A stretch of 64,000 nt of DNA from Microcaldota archaeon (GCA_016212525.1 JACRGD010000005.1:252071-316070); one strand, 5' to 3'; positions 34,029 to 42,411 are shown, counted from the first letter of the stretch. Made by a program: numbers and translations. Notes: generated by a model not told the origin, from the sequence alone.

Positions 34029-34439
34029 ATGGGCAACAAAACTCGGAATGTTCTAATTTTGGAAGCTCGTCAAAAAGGAACTTCTAGAGAAGAACTCGCA
34101 GCTGAGTTTGGCATCCATCCAGAAAGAGTTAGGCAAATAGAAAAAACTGCTGAGCGAGGAAGAAGAAAACTCAAAAATATTCCAGAAGAAGATTTGCGTT
34201 TGTGTACTTTAGGATCCAAGACAAGGGCTGCCATAGATAAGGCTGCAGGCAAGAAGATAAAAACAATTGAAGAATTCAAAGATTGGGTCAAGAGTTTTGC
34301 TTCGGATATGCCAAAACCCTACGAGCTAGGCGAACGACTTAAGGAGATGCCTGCATTTAGTGATCCAAAGAAGAGTGCTATGATTTCTGGTGTAGTTAGG
34401 CTTTGCCAGGATCTGGATCTGGTCGCACCGTTATTTTGA
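34029..34439 (+). CDS. Sigma-70 region 4-like HTH protein with possible alpha-CTD-like domain
   Basis: 136 residues. Residues about 17-50 (GTSREELAAEFGIHPERVRQ followed by IEKTAERGRRKL) match the HTH of bacterial sigma factor region 4.2, including the ERVRQIE core. The next segment (LCTLGSKTRAAIDKAAGKKI, then KTIEEFKDWV) resembles the helix-hairpin of the RNA polymerase alpha C-terminal domain, though less surely. Archaea do not use sigma factors, so this is probably a transcriptional regulator of bacterial or mobile origin. A TTATAAAAA stretch lies about 50 bases ahead. Monocistronic. Confidence 0.6.
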   Translation: MGNKTRNVLILEARQKGTSREELAAEFGIHPERVRQIEKTAERGRRKLKNIPEEDLRLCTLGSKTRAAIDKAAGKKIKTIEEFKDWVKSFASDMPKPYELGERLKEMPAFSDPKKSAMISGVVRLCQDLDLVAPLF

Positions 34440-34577
34440 GTTTACGGGCCATTTCCCGGGTATTTCATAAATTATTCTAGAAAATCCGAAATAGTTCTAG
34501 TTTAGTTGTTTTGCCTCGACGTAAGTTCCAAAAGTTAATAAATTTTGGACGTGAAATTTACTAATAATGTTAAACGC

Positions 34578-34618
34578 GTATAACAAGATTTAAATATTGT
34601 TTGTTTAACCTGTTATAC
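34578..34618 (+). promoter_or_regulatory. vapBC operator/promoter
   Basis: GTATAACA (34578-34585) and TGTTATAC (34611-34618) are a perfect 8-base inverted repeat flanking a TTTAAATA TATA box, immediately before the antitoxin ATG at 34620. Further related GTTAAAC/GTTTAAC elements sit just outside and inside it. Binding of the antitoxin here would block the promoter, the standard autoregulation of such modules. Confidence 0.65.
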
Positions 34619-34619
34619 T

Positions 34620-34886
34620 ATGTCTGATATATTTGCCATAAGAAATGTTGATGAAAAAACTAAGAATTTTATTCACGATTACGCCCACGAAAATGACCTT
34701 GCCACAGCAGAAGCCCTAAGAGACATCGCAACTCTGGCCAAAGAACATCTAAAAGAGAAGGCTGCACAAAAAGCAAAAAAACGTAAAATCAGTATTTTTG
34801 AAGTATATAATAAAATTGCATTCAAATCTAAGGATCCTAATCTAAGTAAAAATATCGATAAATATCTATATGGAAAACGTGATTAA
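34620..34886 (+). CDS. vapB: VapB-like antitoxin
   Basis: 88 residues: an N-terminal ribbon-helix-helix-like segment (FAIRNVDEKTKNFIHDYAHE), followed by a helical, Lys-rich C-terminal part that would wrap the toxin. Ends directly at the VapC start codon, so the pair is co-translated. The inverted repeat over its promoter fits autoregulation. Leaderless (TATA about 25 bases ahead). Confidence 0.75.
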   Translation: MSDIFAIRNVDEKTKNFIHDYAHENDLATAEALRDIATLAKEHLKEKAAQKAKKRKISIFEVYNKIAFKSKDPNLSKNIDKYLYGKRD

Positions 34887-35270
34887 ATGATATTGGCAGA
34901 TAGCTCGTTTCTGATAGCCTTTTTCGATGAAGCAGACTCACAACACGAAAAAGCCGTTAAGGACATGAAGAAAATAGAAGAAAGCAGTTTAGATATACTG
35001 GTTAGCGAGCATGTTCTAGGTGAAACTGCAACGGTTTTACTTTATCATGCCGGATTAGATTCAGCAAAAGCATTTGTAGAGTATGCACAAGAAAATTTCA
35101 TAATTGATCCAGCTGATGGAGAATATCGACTCGCTACCACCACTATTTTTATTAATCAACAGTGGCAGTTGAGTTATATTGATGCTTCAGTGGTTTTTCT
35201 TGCCAAATTCTTACGGTCAGATGTAATATGTTATGATGAAAAGATCCTGAAAGAAATAAATCGAAAATAG
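34887..35270 (+). CDS. vapC: VapC-like PIN-domain ribonuclease toxin
   Basis: 127 residues. Acidic catalytic residues of the PIN fold are in place: Asp in MILADSSFLIAFFDEAD, Glu in SEHVLGETATVLL, Asp in LSYIDASVVFLA and Asp in CYDEKIL. PIN toxins cut specific RNAs. Its neutraliser is the adjacent vapB. Confidence 0.85.
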   Translation: MILADSSFLIAFFDEADSQHEKAVKDMKKIEESSLDILVSEHVLGETATVLLYHAGLDSAKAFVEYAQENFIIDPADGEYRLATTTIFINQQWQLSYIDASVVFLAKFLRSDVICYDEKILKEINRK

Positions 35271-35302
35271 ATTCAGAAAAGATGAACTGATTTGAGGATG
35301 GC

Positions 35303-35506
35303 TTGATACTTCGACGTGAAACTGCTAATTTATCTGTTTTGGGCGTACCTAAACGAAGGCGAAAAAGGATTTGGAAAAATGCCGAGTTAGAGCTTATACA
35401 AAAAGTAGATTCAAAATACAATAAAAAATACAATCAGCTAGCAGATCCTAGTACTGGTACATATCTTAAAGGTAAACCCTCCTCTTCCAATTCATCTAAA
35501 CAGTAA
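35303..35506 (+). CDS. Possible small basic protein
   Basis: 67 residues from a TTG at 35303, preceded by TGAGG. The product (RRETANLSVLGVPKRRRKRI and on) is basic, with a Ser-rich end. Nothing recognisable. It starts 33 bases after vapC. A TTG start and weak context make this tentative. Confidence 0.25.
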   Translation: MILRRETANLSVLGVPKRRRKRIWKNAELELIQKVDSKYNKKYNQLADPSTGTYLKGKPSSSNSSKQ

Positions 35507-36125
35507 ACCATTTCACTATCAAAACACCCAAAACCCATTCTTTTCACTAGTTTCATCCGTTTAAGCCCTCTTCCATCATCCACTTTTTCTACTCAATACT
35601 GTTTCGGTAAACCTTGGACTCAAAAACACAAAAAACCGAGTTTGTGTGGTTTACTATTAGGGTTTTTTTGATTAATTTTGATTTACTTATGTGATGTTTA
35701 TTTGTTTTAAACTCTACTTCGACTTTACCCTTGCGAATTATTTTTTAAAATTTATTTTTGTTTAAGAAAAAATTTGATTTGCCTTTCAAATAATCATTTT
35801 TAATTATTTTTTGTTATTTTTTCTATCTTTTTTTCCTCCGTTTAGGTAGGCTTCCAGCACCAAAAGAAGCCGGACTTTTTATTTTACGTCTGAGGATTTT
35901 TTACTAATCATAACTCTTCTAGAAATTCTAATACTTTTCTGGATTTCTGTTTCAATGGTCTGTATGCCAAATCCGATTTTCAAATTATCAACTTATTTGC
36001 TTCAAATTATTGGTTCTTAAATTTTTATTTGCTTGATAACTTTTTTGAATCTCTTTCTGGTCCTCTGATTTCGACTTTCCGTTTTCTTCCCTATTTAGCT
36101 AAGCCTTCATTTAACTAAAACTCTT
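35507..36125. other. Intergenic region, nothing recognised
   Basis: About 620 AT-rich, top-strand pyrimidine-rich bases between the vapBC region and the convergent peroxiredoxin gene. I find no ORF with coding character, no tRNA and no obvious repeats. Long T runs could serve as terminators. It may be decayed sequence. Confidence 0.5.
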
Positions 36126-36605
36126 CTAGTTTTTCTTACTTTCTTTTTGAAATTCCCGGAGAAATGCCAAAACTTCATTAGCATGGCCAATCGGTTCTAC
36201 CGGGTCCCAAATTTTTACAATTTTACGATTTGGGTCTAACAAAAACGTGCTTCTTACTGTCCCTAAATACTCTTTTCCCAGGAACTTTTTTGGTTTCCAT
36301 ACGTCGAACATTTTCTGAACTTCTGCAGTTGGATCTGATAACAAAATCACAGATAGTTTTCTTTCATTGACGAATTTGAGGTGAGACTCACAACTGTCTT
36401 TACTGATTCCTAAAATTGTGCAATTTGATTTTTCAAATTCAGAATTTAGTTTTGTAAAATCCAACGCTTCAATCGTACATCCAGGTGTATTGTCTTTTGG
36501 ATAAAAATAGATTACGATCCAGCGATCGGAAAAATCTGCCAGTGAACTTTTCTTTCCATCCGAATTGAGTAAACTAAAATTCGGTACGAAGTCATTTATT
36601 TTCAT
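36126..36605 (-). CDS. bcp: Peroxiredoxin (Bcp/PrxQ type)
   Basis: Thiol peroxidase reducing hydroperoxides. 159 residues, thioredoxin-fold. The peroxidatic Cys is in YPKDNTPGCTIEALDF (about residue 42). The resolving Cys found five residues later in many PrxQ proteins is absent (Ala-Leu here), so it is either 1-Cys or uses CTILGISKDSC downstream. The Arg in VRSTFLLDP completes the active site. Convergent with the vapBC side. Confidence 0.92.
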   Translation of the reverse strand: MKINDFVPNFSLLNSDGKKSSLADFSDRWIVIYFYPKDNTPGCTIEALDFTKLNSEFEKSNCTILGISKDSCESHLKFVNERKLSVILLSDPTAEVQKMFDVWKPKKFLGKEYLGTVRSTFLLDPNRKIVKIWDPVEPIGHANEVLAFLREFQKESKKN

Positions 36606-36690
36606 GAATTAATTGGTCAGAATTAGTTTATATAGATATAAGAAAAAGAGCAATAAAAATTAAATTAAGATTTTCTAAAACGAGTTAACG

Positions 36691-36837
36691 TTAGAATCTT
36701 GGCTTTGGTTTGTAACAATTTCTGCAGTATACTGGTCTGCCTTCAGTTGGTTTGAAAGGTACCTTGCAGGCTTGTCCACATTTTGCGCATGTTGCGTCAT
36801 ACATTTGTCTGTCTGATCCACTATCTTCGAATCCCAT
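36691..36837 (-). CDS. Small CxxC zinc-binding protein
   Basis: 48 residues, single zinc ribbon: TCAKCGQACKVPFKPTEGRP then VYCRNCYKPKPRF. This family of tiny proteins with VPFxPxxGRPVYCRxC is common in archaea and candidate-phyla bacteria; its role is not known, with RNA or ribosome association suspected. ATG at 36835-36837. TATA-like text upstream (36845-36875) is strongly A/T. Confidence 0.75.
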   Translation of the reverse strand: MGFEDSGSDRQMYDATCAKCGQACKVPFKPTEGRPVYCRNCYKPKPRF

Positions 36838-36966
36838 ATATTACACCATTATTTATACATTATTTATATATTATAAAAGTATTGTGTCCTTGGGGCTATT
36901 TAAACCTGCTCCTTTCCCAAGGTATTTCTTAAATTATTTAAGTTTTTCCAATACTTTTTTGGCATA

Positions 36967-37596
36967 TTATTTCATATATGCCTTATTTATGATGACCTCT
37001 TCCTTTGGCCAATCTTCATCGTCTCCATATACTCCTGTTTTGACCGATTCAATAATACTAACTACATCCATTCCCGAAGTTACTGTTCCGAAAACTGCAT
37101 AGCCATCATTTCCAGGTGCATAATTCAAAAATGCATTGTCAACTGTATTTATGAAGAACTGTGCGGTTGCGCTGTTTGGATTATTTGTTCGTGCCATCGC
37201 AATCGTTCCTTTGAAATTCTTAAGTCCATTATTTGATTCCAGCTTTATCGGAGCACCTGTAGTTTTCTCTCGTTTTGCTACATTAAATCCTCCGCCCTGG
37301 ATCATGAATCCCGGAATAACTCGATGAAAAATCGTTCCGTCATAGAAGCCCATCTTTACATATTTGACGAAATTTTCTACGCTAATTGGTGCCTTGGCTC
37401 GATTGAGTTCGATTTCAATTTTGCCTTTATTCGTTTCTAAAACAACAATTTCCTTTGTCGCATTTGCAGTTGCAGATTTTTTAGTATCGTTCTTTTTCGT
37501 CATATTAATCACATCAGTCGTGTTTGTTTTGTTTTCCATAACACATCCGAAAACGAGCAATAGTCCTAAGACCAGTGCTAAAATTTTGGTGTTCAT
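36967..37596 (-). CDS. Lipoprotein peptidyl-prolyl cis-trans isomerase (cyclophilin)
   Basis: 209 residues from the ATG at 37594-37596, which begins a signal peptide with lipobox ([11 protein letters not shown]). A Thr/Asn/Lys-rich linker follows, then a cyclophilin domain: [20 protein letters not shown] (catalytic Arg), [20 protein letters not shown] and [11 protein letters not shown]. It would assist folding of exported proteins at the outer face of the membrane. The longer frame to 37716 lacks a signal peptide at its start and overlaps the divergent gene's promoter, so I reject it. Confidence 0.92.
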   Translation of the reverse strand: MNTKILALVLGLLLVFGCVMENKTNTTDVINMTKKNDTKKSATANATKEIVVLETNKGKIEIELNRAKAPISVENFVKYVKMGFYDGTIFHRVIPGFMIQGGGFNVAKREKTTGAPIKLESNNGLKNFKGTIAMARTNNPNSATAQFFINTVDNAFLNYAPGNDGYAVFGTVTSGMDVVSIIESVKTGVYGDDEDWPKEEVIINKAYMK

Positions 37597-37649
37597 TATT
37601 TTTGTTTTATTGAGTCTAAATTTAATCCTTAGTGTTCTAAGTACTGTTG

Positions 37650-38531
37650 ATGGAAGAAAAATTATTCTTAGATTGGCTCTCGCAATACACTGATGCGAGT
37701 GTTTGTCTCGACGCATTTAGGTCTCAAAAAACTTTTTTTCGAGTCAATACAATCAAACGAAGTGTCGAGAGTTTCGCCCTCAAAAGTAAAATCAAATTCG
37801 AGAAAATTCCATTTAGTTCAGCCGGATTCAAGCTTACCGAACCCTCAAATTTCGAGATCGGAAAAACCTGGGAGTATTTCCTTGGCCACATTTATCCTCA
37901 GAGTCTTTCATCAATGCTTGTCGCTCCAATTCTTGCACCTGAGCCAAAACAACACGTTTTAGATGTCGCAGCATCTCCAGGTTCTAAGTTCTCTCATATG
38001 GCCATGATTATGGAGAATAAGGGCATTTTGGTCGGAAATGATGTGCGCATGGAAAAACTATCTGCACTATATGCAACTATCAATCGCATGAATATTCTCA
38101 ATTGTATTGTTACTCTTAGGGATGGAGTTAACTTAGACTGGAAAGAACGATTTGATCGCGTTCTTTTGGATGCACCCTGCACTGCGTTGGGTAGTGGAGA
38201 AAGCGCATTTGATCGTTGGGAGATAGACCATTCAAAGAGAATTGCCGCGATCCAAAAAAAGATGCTTTTTAGTGCCTATGATGCGCTTAAGCCAGGTGGA
38301 GATCTGACTTATTCCACATGTACTTATGCAAAAGAAGAAAATGAAGAAGTTGTGAAGGCTCTTTTGGACAACGTTCCCACGGCAAAACTTCTTGAAATTC
38401 CTACTGATTTTCCTTGCGAACGCGGTTTATCTGATTTTGGCGATGAATTTCGTAAAGTAGTTCGGATTTATCCACAACACTTTGAAAGTGAGGGCTTTTT
38501 CATAGCGAAAATACGAAAAGAGGTGTCCTGA
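37650..38531 (+). CDS. NSUN/Nop2-family RNA (cytosine-5) methyltransferase, catalytic subunit (first copy)
   Basis: 293 residues. m5C RNA methyltransferase core: [10 protein letters not shown] at the N-terminus; SAM motif [15 protein letters not shown] (usual APG replaced by SPG); motif [12 protein letters not shown]; motif VI catalytic [12 protein letters not shown]. It stops where many Nop2/Sun proteins would continue into a PUA domain, and the next gene supplies a candidate. ATG at 37650 (TTG 37647 also possible). The next gene's ATG uses the A of this TGA, so the pair is translationally coupled. Target may be tRNA or rRNA. Confidence 0.88.
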   Translation: MEEKLFLDWLSQYTDASVCLDAFRSQKTFFRVNTIKRSVESFALKSKIKFEKIPFSSAGFKLTEPSNFEIGKTWEYFLGHIYPQSLSSMLVAPILAPEPKQHVLDVAASPGSKFSHMAMIMENKGILVGNDVRMEKLSALYATINRMNILNCIVTLRDGVNLDWKERFDRVLLDAPCTALGSGESAFDRWEIDHSKRIAAIQKKMLFSAYDALKPGGDLTYSTCTYAKEENEEVVKALLDNVPTAKLLEIPTDFPCERGLSDFGDEFRKVVRIYPQHFESEGFFIAKIRKEVS

Positions 38532-38959
38532 TGGGAATAGGAAACAGAGAAAAAAATTTCAGACGTTATCTTGACAATCATTTCGGAATCAAACTTCCTC
38601 CCGAAGTTCATTTATTTTATGCAAAAGGGGTTCGGGTGGGTAATCCCTTCTTGATGCAAAGTACGATTCATGGGGAGCTCGGCTATGCTGCATGTGATTT
38701 CGGGTTTAATCCAACTACTGCACTAATTCAAAATTTTGGTCATCTGGCCACCAAAAACATTGTAAAGGTAACTGAATCCGAAGCACGTGCATTTGTGGCT
38801 GGATCTGACCTTAATTTCAATTTAGGGGGCAAACGTAAATACATCATTGTTAAGTATGACTCATATGTTTTGGGTTTTGGAGAATATGATCCTCAAAAAA
38901 ACAGGTTGATTAATCGGCTGCCTCCGAAAGTAAGACGTACAATCATCAACTCGCTTTAG
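38531..38959 (+). CDS. PUA-like RNA-binding partner of the methyltransferase (first copy)
   Basis: 142 residues. The C-terminal half (VTESEARAFVAGSDLNFN, then YIIVKYDSYVLGFGEYDPQK and NRLINRLPPKVRRTI) looks like the PUA-like domain found at the C-terminus of single-chain Nop2/Sun and Fmu proteins. Its start overlaps the methyltransferase stop by one base. A second such pair lies at 51.0-52.4 kb, and the two partners share the K/AxxFLxGxDL...G.G...RLP layout. Inferred to guide the enzyme to RNA. Confidence 0.65.
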   Translation: MGIGNREKNFRRYLDNHFGIKLPPEVHLFYAKGVRVGNPFLMQSTIHGELGYAACDFGFNPTTALIQNFGHLATKNIVKVTESEARAFVAGSDLNFNLGGKRKYIIVKYDSYVLGFGEYDPQKNRLINRLPPKVRRTIINSL

Positions 38960-38971
38960 TCCACATCGATC

Positions 38972-39322
38972 TTAATCATAATTAAGAGTATTGTCAAAGT
39001 TCAGCTTTTTTGAGATGAATTGGATTTTTATTTTTTCTAAGTTTTCTGGATTTTTCAGGGCACTGATGCTTATGGCTTCAAATTCTTCTTTTCCAAGAAG
39101 ATAAATCCTGACGTTTGTTGTGTTGAGATAGTAGTCAATAAACCAATCCGCTTCCTTTGATTTGCAGTTCTTTCTTAACTGGGAAACAACTTCAAATGCA
39201 GTATTGCTTTCGATAATTATTTTTTCTTTGTCAAAAATCAAGATATCTGATCTGGCTTTGAGGTGCAGCGGGTCATAACTGTCGAAAAAAGATCTCCAAT
39301 ATCCCTTTGTTGTCAAAATCAT
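38972..39322 (-). CDS. Putative PIN-like toxin, degenerate
   Basis: 116 residues; start ATG at 39320-39322 with GGTGAT 3 bases ahead (longer TTG frame to 39334 rejected). IIIESNTAFEVVSQLRKN and VRIYLLGKEEFEAISISALK resemble the middle of PIN-domain toxins. The first catalytic Asp (D.S) is replaced (MILTTKGYWR), and the last part is missing, so activity is doubtful. Overlap with the RHH gene and position downstream of it are the toxin-antitoxin arrangement. Identification is tentative. Confidence 0.4.
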   Translation of the reverse strand: MILTTKGYWRSFFDSYDPLHLKARSDILIFDKEKIIIESNTAFEVVSQLRKNCKSKEADWFIDYYLNTTNVRIYLLGKEEFEAISISALKNPENLEKIKIQFISKKLNFDNTLNYD

Positions 39323-39326
39323 TGCA

Positions 39327-39518
39327 TCACCCAAGATTTTTTAGTGCATCGAGAGTATTTGCGTATTTTTTCTTGGCTTTTTTATTTTGTTCATAGTAGA
39401 GCCACCCAAATTCAATTAATTGAGCAACTGCATCTCCGACGTTCAAATCATACTCCTTTGAATAGCTATTTATTATTTCTCTGGTTTTTGGGGGGATATT
39501 TCTTATTGTATAGACCAT
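39327..39518 (-). CDS. RHH-type antitoxin-like protein
   Basis: 63 residues; YTIRNIPPKTREIINSYSKE resembles VapB-type ribbon-helix-helix proteins (the same start pattern as the vapB at 34.6 kb). The Lys-rich end (QNKKAKKKYANTL) is typical of antitoxin tails. Its stop sits inside the leader of the next gene, 5 bases before its ATG. An inverted repeat lies 8 bases before its own ATG. Confidence 0.55.
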   Translation of the reverse strand: MVYTIRNIPPKTREIINSYSKEYDLNVGDAVAQLIEFGWLYYEQNKKAKKKYANTLDALKNLG

Positions 39519-39526
39519 AAATTCAC

Positions 39527-39542
39527 GTATTACCTGTAATAC
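39527..39542 (-). promoter_or_regulatory. Operator-like inverted repeat before the RHH gene
   Basis: GTATTAC-CT-GTAATAC is a perfect 7-base inverted repeat directly upstream of the antitoxin-like ATG at 39518. It is the expected place for antitoxin binding. AT-rich text beyond it (39545-39556) could be the TATA box. Confidence 0.5.
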
Positions 39543-39897
39543 CTAAATAATTAAAAAGTTATGGTGAAAGAGAAAAAAACAGAACAAAAAATCTTGGAAT
39601 TCACTTGATTTCGTCAGACCTCACAACGAGAGGAAAATCGAATAGAATTAGTGCACTCATATTCTGAAAAAGAGACACCGAAATCCACTATGATTTGTAA
39701 AGATTATGAAACAGGGTTCTTTAGAAGTGCTCTAAAACATTATTCCGAAGCTAGTTTCGTCTCCCTTCGGTCGTCTCGCTTCAGCAAGTCTGCCTTGAGA
39801 CTAGAATATAGAGTCCTATGAGCAGGGATTCTGCAGCCTTTTGATTGAAATAGTTAAAAAATTAGATATTTTTTAGAATTACTAAAAGAATTTTAGA
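39543..39897. other. Intergenic region at a strand-composition switch
   Basis: 355 bases without a convincing gene. A possible 43-codon frame (39691-39822) has little coding character. The left end marks the change from pyrimidine-rich to purine-rich top strand. A G/C-richer stretch at about 39755-39800 with partial inverted repeats (CTAG, GTCTC and GAGAC) stands out from its AT-rich flanks. I recognise no origin box or dif site. Confidence 0.4.
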
Positions 39898-41052
39898 TTA
39901 ATCTAAATTAGACAATTTATCCAAGGTTTGGAAAAATTCAGTAGTCTGAACATGACCATCTTCATATCCCTTCCATTGTCCTTCTGAAAATTGATATGAA
40001 TCGGAATTGGAGGTCACAAAATAGATCGTATTGAGCTGACGCTCGCAGTTTCGATTCCCATTTACGCACAAATACAAATCAGTACCAACACGACCCAAGT
40101 ACTGACCATTTTGAGGTTCGAACAACTGTGCATTTCTCAATAGAGCCATGCCATCTGAACTTTTAATGTCTGAAGAAGCAAGCGCTACAATACAATGACC
40201 CTGATACCCGCGAGATACTGCATCATAATTAGTATTAAAACAAACCATATATGGAAAAAGACTGTCGCTATTTCCTAAAATAACACCAGTACCGGAATAG
40301 TACCAATACTGATTTCCATCTTTAAAAATAGTATACTTTTCAGCACCTGCCGGATCTGCCCTCCATGCGGCAATCTCGAAATTTCGAACGGATTTTATTG
40401 AGGTTATAAGCGCTTTTAAGAAAAGAGAGAAATCTTCGCAATCACCACCCTGTCGGGTTCTTAGTTCTTCTAATGAATAAAGACGATCTATTGCCTCAGT
40501 ACGATAGTTAAAATTGAGTGATCTGGACATGACAAATGAAGCACAGCCTAAATTCAGAACATTACCCTCGAAACAGCCCCCTAGGACCTCGCCAGTAAAA
40601 CTCGAATAGGATGATGGGAGGACAGAATTGACTTTGAACCATTGAATCGAATCGTTGAGGTTTTTGTCGATGGCAATAACTTCAGACCGCAAAACAGAAA
40701 TATTATTTTTAAGTTGAGATAATATTTGTTTAGAATGGTTAAGTTGATTTTGACTCGCAAAAAGGGCATCTGAAACCTCGGACAAATTGGCTCGCGTAAG
40801 TTCTAACTCGAGCTCTGTAGAGTTGAGGGTTTGTGCTGTCCTTAAAAGAGATTGATTTAATTGATTTCTTTGATAAGACAAGGCAGAGATTTGTTGATTC
40901 TTATCTTCAAGAGTCTGATCCAATCGAACGATATTTTTTTCAAGAGATGCTGATTTTTGAGTCTCAAAGAAAAATAACACGCCCAAAACAAGAATAAACA
41001 AAAGACCAAATATAATGCCAAACAAGAACAACTGGGATTTTTGATTTGCCAT
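39898..41052 (-). CDS. Membrane-anchored coiled-coil protein with transglutaminase-like domain
   Basis: 384 residues. N-terminal membrane helix (about 8-32), a long coiled coil (35-135), then a transglutaminase-like cysteine protease fold: TRQGGDCEDFSLFLKALI (catalytic Cys), GHCIVALAS (His) and LFEPQNGQYLG (acidic third residue). The domain would face outside the cell. It may process or crosslink surface proteins. ATG at 41052 is chosen because TTTTTAAAA lies about 25 bases before it; a GTG at 41088 also opens the frame. Confidence 0.75.
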   Translation of the reverse strand: MANQKSQLFLFGIIFGLLFILVLGVLFFFETQKSASLEKNIVRLDQTLEDKNQQISALSYQRNQLNQSLLRTAQTLNSTELELELTRANLSEVSDALFASQNQLNHSKQILSQLKNNISVLRSEVIAIDKNLNDSIQWFKVNSVLPSSYSSFTGEVLGGCFEGNVLNLGCASFVMSRSLNFNYRTEAIDRLYSLEELRTRQGGDCEDFSLFLKALITSIKSVRNFEIAAWRADPAGAEKYTIFKDGNQYWYYSGTGVILGNSDSLFPYMVCFNTNYDAVSRGYQGHCIVALASSDIKSSDGMALLRNAQLFEPQNGQYLGRVGTDLYLCVNGNRNCERQLNTIYFVTSNSDSYQFSEGQWKGYEDGHVQTTEFFQTLDKLSNLD

Positions 41053-41131
41053 AAAACGAGTTGAACAATCGGTTTTAAAAACAATCACCCCATTATTTGA
41101 ACGGTAAAAACACGCTTATCGAGGTATTGAA

Positions 41132-41284
41132 ATGGGAAAGTTTCCAGAAGCTGACGCTAGAATAGCACAGATTAACATCTGTAGAAGGTGCAAGACAAGG
41201 AACAATAAGAATAATGAAAAATGTAGGGATTGTGGCTCAGAATACATGAGACCAAAGAGAAGAGAGATTAGAGCTAAGAAGTAA
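41132..41284 (+). CDS. rpl40e: 50S ribosomal protein L40e
   Basis: 50 residues. INICRRCKTRNNKNNEKCRD, then CGSEYMRPKRRE, is the zinc-binding L40e pattern, which follows ubiquitin in eukaryotes and is free in archaea. GAGGT precedes the ATG. It starts the L40e-S12-S7 cluster. Confidence 0.93.
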   Translation: MGKFPEADARIAQINICRRCKTRNNKNNEKCRDCGSEYMRPKRREIRAKK

Positions 41285-41367
41285 CTCATATATTTAAAAA
41301 GTCTCTCTGAGATGTCTATTCTCTTAAAAAATCAAATAATGAAACATTCATAGATTTAGGTGGATTC

Positions 41368-41796
41368 ATGAGTAATGGCGAGTTTGCAGGCAGAAATCTT
41401 GAAAGAACAAGAAAGAAACACAAGTGGTTATCCAAGCGATGGAAGAGAAGAAAACTTAAATTAAAGGAAAAGTTTGATCCTCTAGAGGGAGCACCTCAGG
41501 CAAAAGGAATCGTACTTGAAAAAGTGGTCCTCGAGCAGAAGCAGCCTCACTCAGGACTTATCAAATGTGTCAAAGTACAACTTCTTAAGAATGGTAAAGT
41601 CGTAACTGCACACGCAGTAAGAGACAAAGCCATTTCATATATCGAAGAGCATGATGAAGTCGTTCTTGCCGGCCTTGGTGGTTCACAGCGAGGTCAGATG
41701 GGTTCTATGCCAGGTATTAGATACAAGGTAGTGTCAGTTAATGGCGCAGACCTTCAGATGCTCAGAAGAGGAAAGAAGGAAAAACCAAAGAGATGA
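41368..41796 (+). CDS. rps12: 30S ribosomal protein S12
   Basis: Decoding-centre protein, 142 residues. [20 protein letters not shown] and [20 protein letters not shown] are archaeal S12 blocks. The usual Asn of KQPNS is His here. It is followed 6 bases later by S7, as usual. Confidence 0.95.
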   Translation: MSNGEFAGRNLERTRKKHKWLSKRWKRRKLKLKEKFDPLEGAPQAKGIVLEKVVLEQKQPHSGLIKCVKVQLLKNGKVVTAHAVRDKAISYIEEHDEVVLAGLGGSQRGQMGSMPGIRYKVVSVNGADLQMLRRGKKEKPKR

Positions 41797-41802
41797 TGAT
41801 AC

Positions 41803-42411
41803 ATGGAAAACAAAATGTTTGGAAAATATCCTGTTGATAATATTACCATACGAGACAAGAGTATTGCTCAGGTCATTAGCCTCAAAGCAAACTCGGTCCC
41901 GCATACCTTTGGCAGACATTCAAACACATCCATGGGAAAAATGGGCGTAAATGTAATCGAAAGATTGGCAAACAAGCTCATGCGTGGCGGAACAGGTGAA
42001 AAAACATCTGGCAAAGTCATTAGAACCCATGGAAGAATGCAGGGCAAAAAACTTCGTGCGCTTAAATTCGTCGAAGATGCCATGGTAATTGTTGAAACAC
42101 AGACAAAAGAGAATCCAATACAAATCCTGATCAAAGCAATTGAAAATGCAGCTCCAAGAGAAGATGTAACAAGAGTATCTCACGGCGGAGTTAGCTATCA
42201 GGTCGCAGTAGACGTATCTGCAACACGCAGATTGGACTTGGCACTTCGAAATGTTGCTCTTGCTGCCTTGATGGGTGCGTTCAACAAACCAAAACCATTG
42301 GCTCAAGCTCTGGCAGATGAAATTATTTCAACTGCAAAAGGAGACATTCAAACCAGTTACGCAATGAAAAAGCGTGATGAAACGGAAAGAATGGCAAGAT
42401 CCGCAAGATAA
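41803..42411 (+). CDS. rps7: 30S ribosomal protein S7
   Basis: 202 residues, nucleates the small-subunit head. VNVIERLANKLMRGGTGEKT and IENAAPREDVTRVSHGGVSY are diagnostic. EF-2 and EF-1A, which follow S7 in many archaea, are not adjacent; EF-2 is 6 kb downstream. Confidence 0.95.
   Translation: MENKMFGKYPVDNITIRDKSIAQVISLKANSVPHTFGRHSNTSMGKMGVNVIERLANKLMRGGTGEKTSGKVIRTHGRMQGKKLRALKFVEDAMVIVETQTKENPIQILIKAIENAAPREDVTRVSHGGVSYQVAVDVSATRRLDLALRNVALAALMGAFNKPKPLAQALADEIISTAKGDIQTSYAMKKRDETERMARSAR

Noticed and set aside
35507..36125. CRISPR or insertion-sequence remnant in the AT-rich gap
   Set aside because: No regularly spaced repeats, no terminal inverted repeats and no transposase fragments were seen.
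37597..37716. Longer N-terminus for the cyclophilin
   Set aside because: It would bury the lipoprotein signal peptide and run into the divergent methyltransferase gene; the ATG at 37596 begins a proper signal sequence.
39650..39822. 43-codon frame in the gap after the RHH gene
   Set aside because: Ser/Leu/Arg composition without ribosome binding site, TATA box or recognisable domain.
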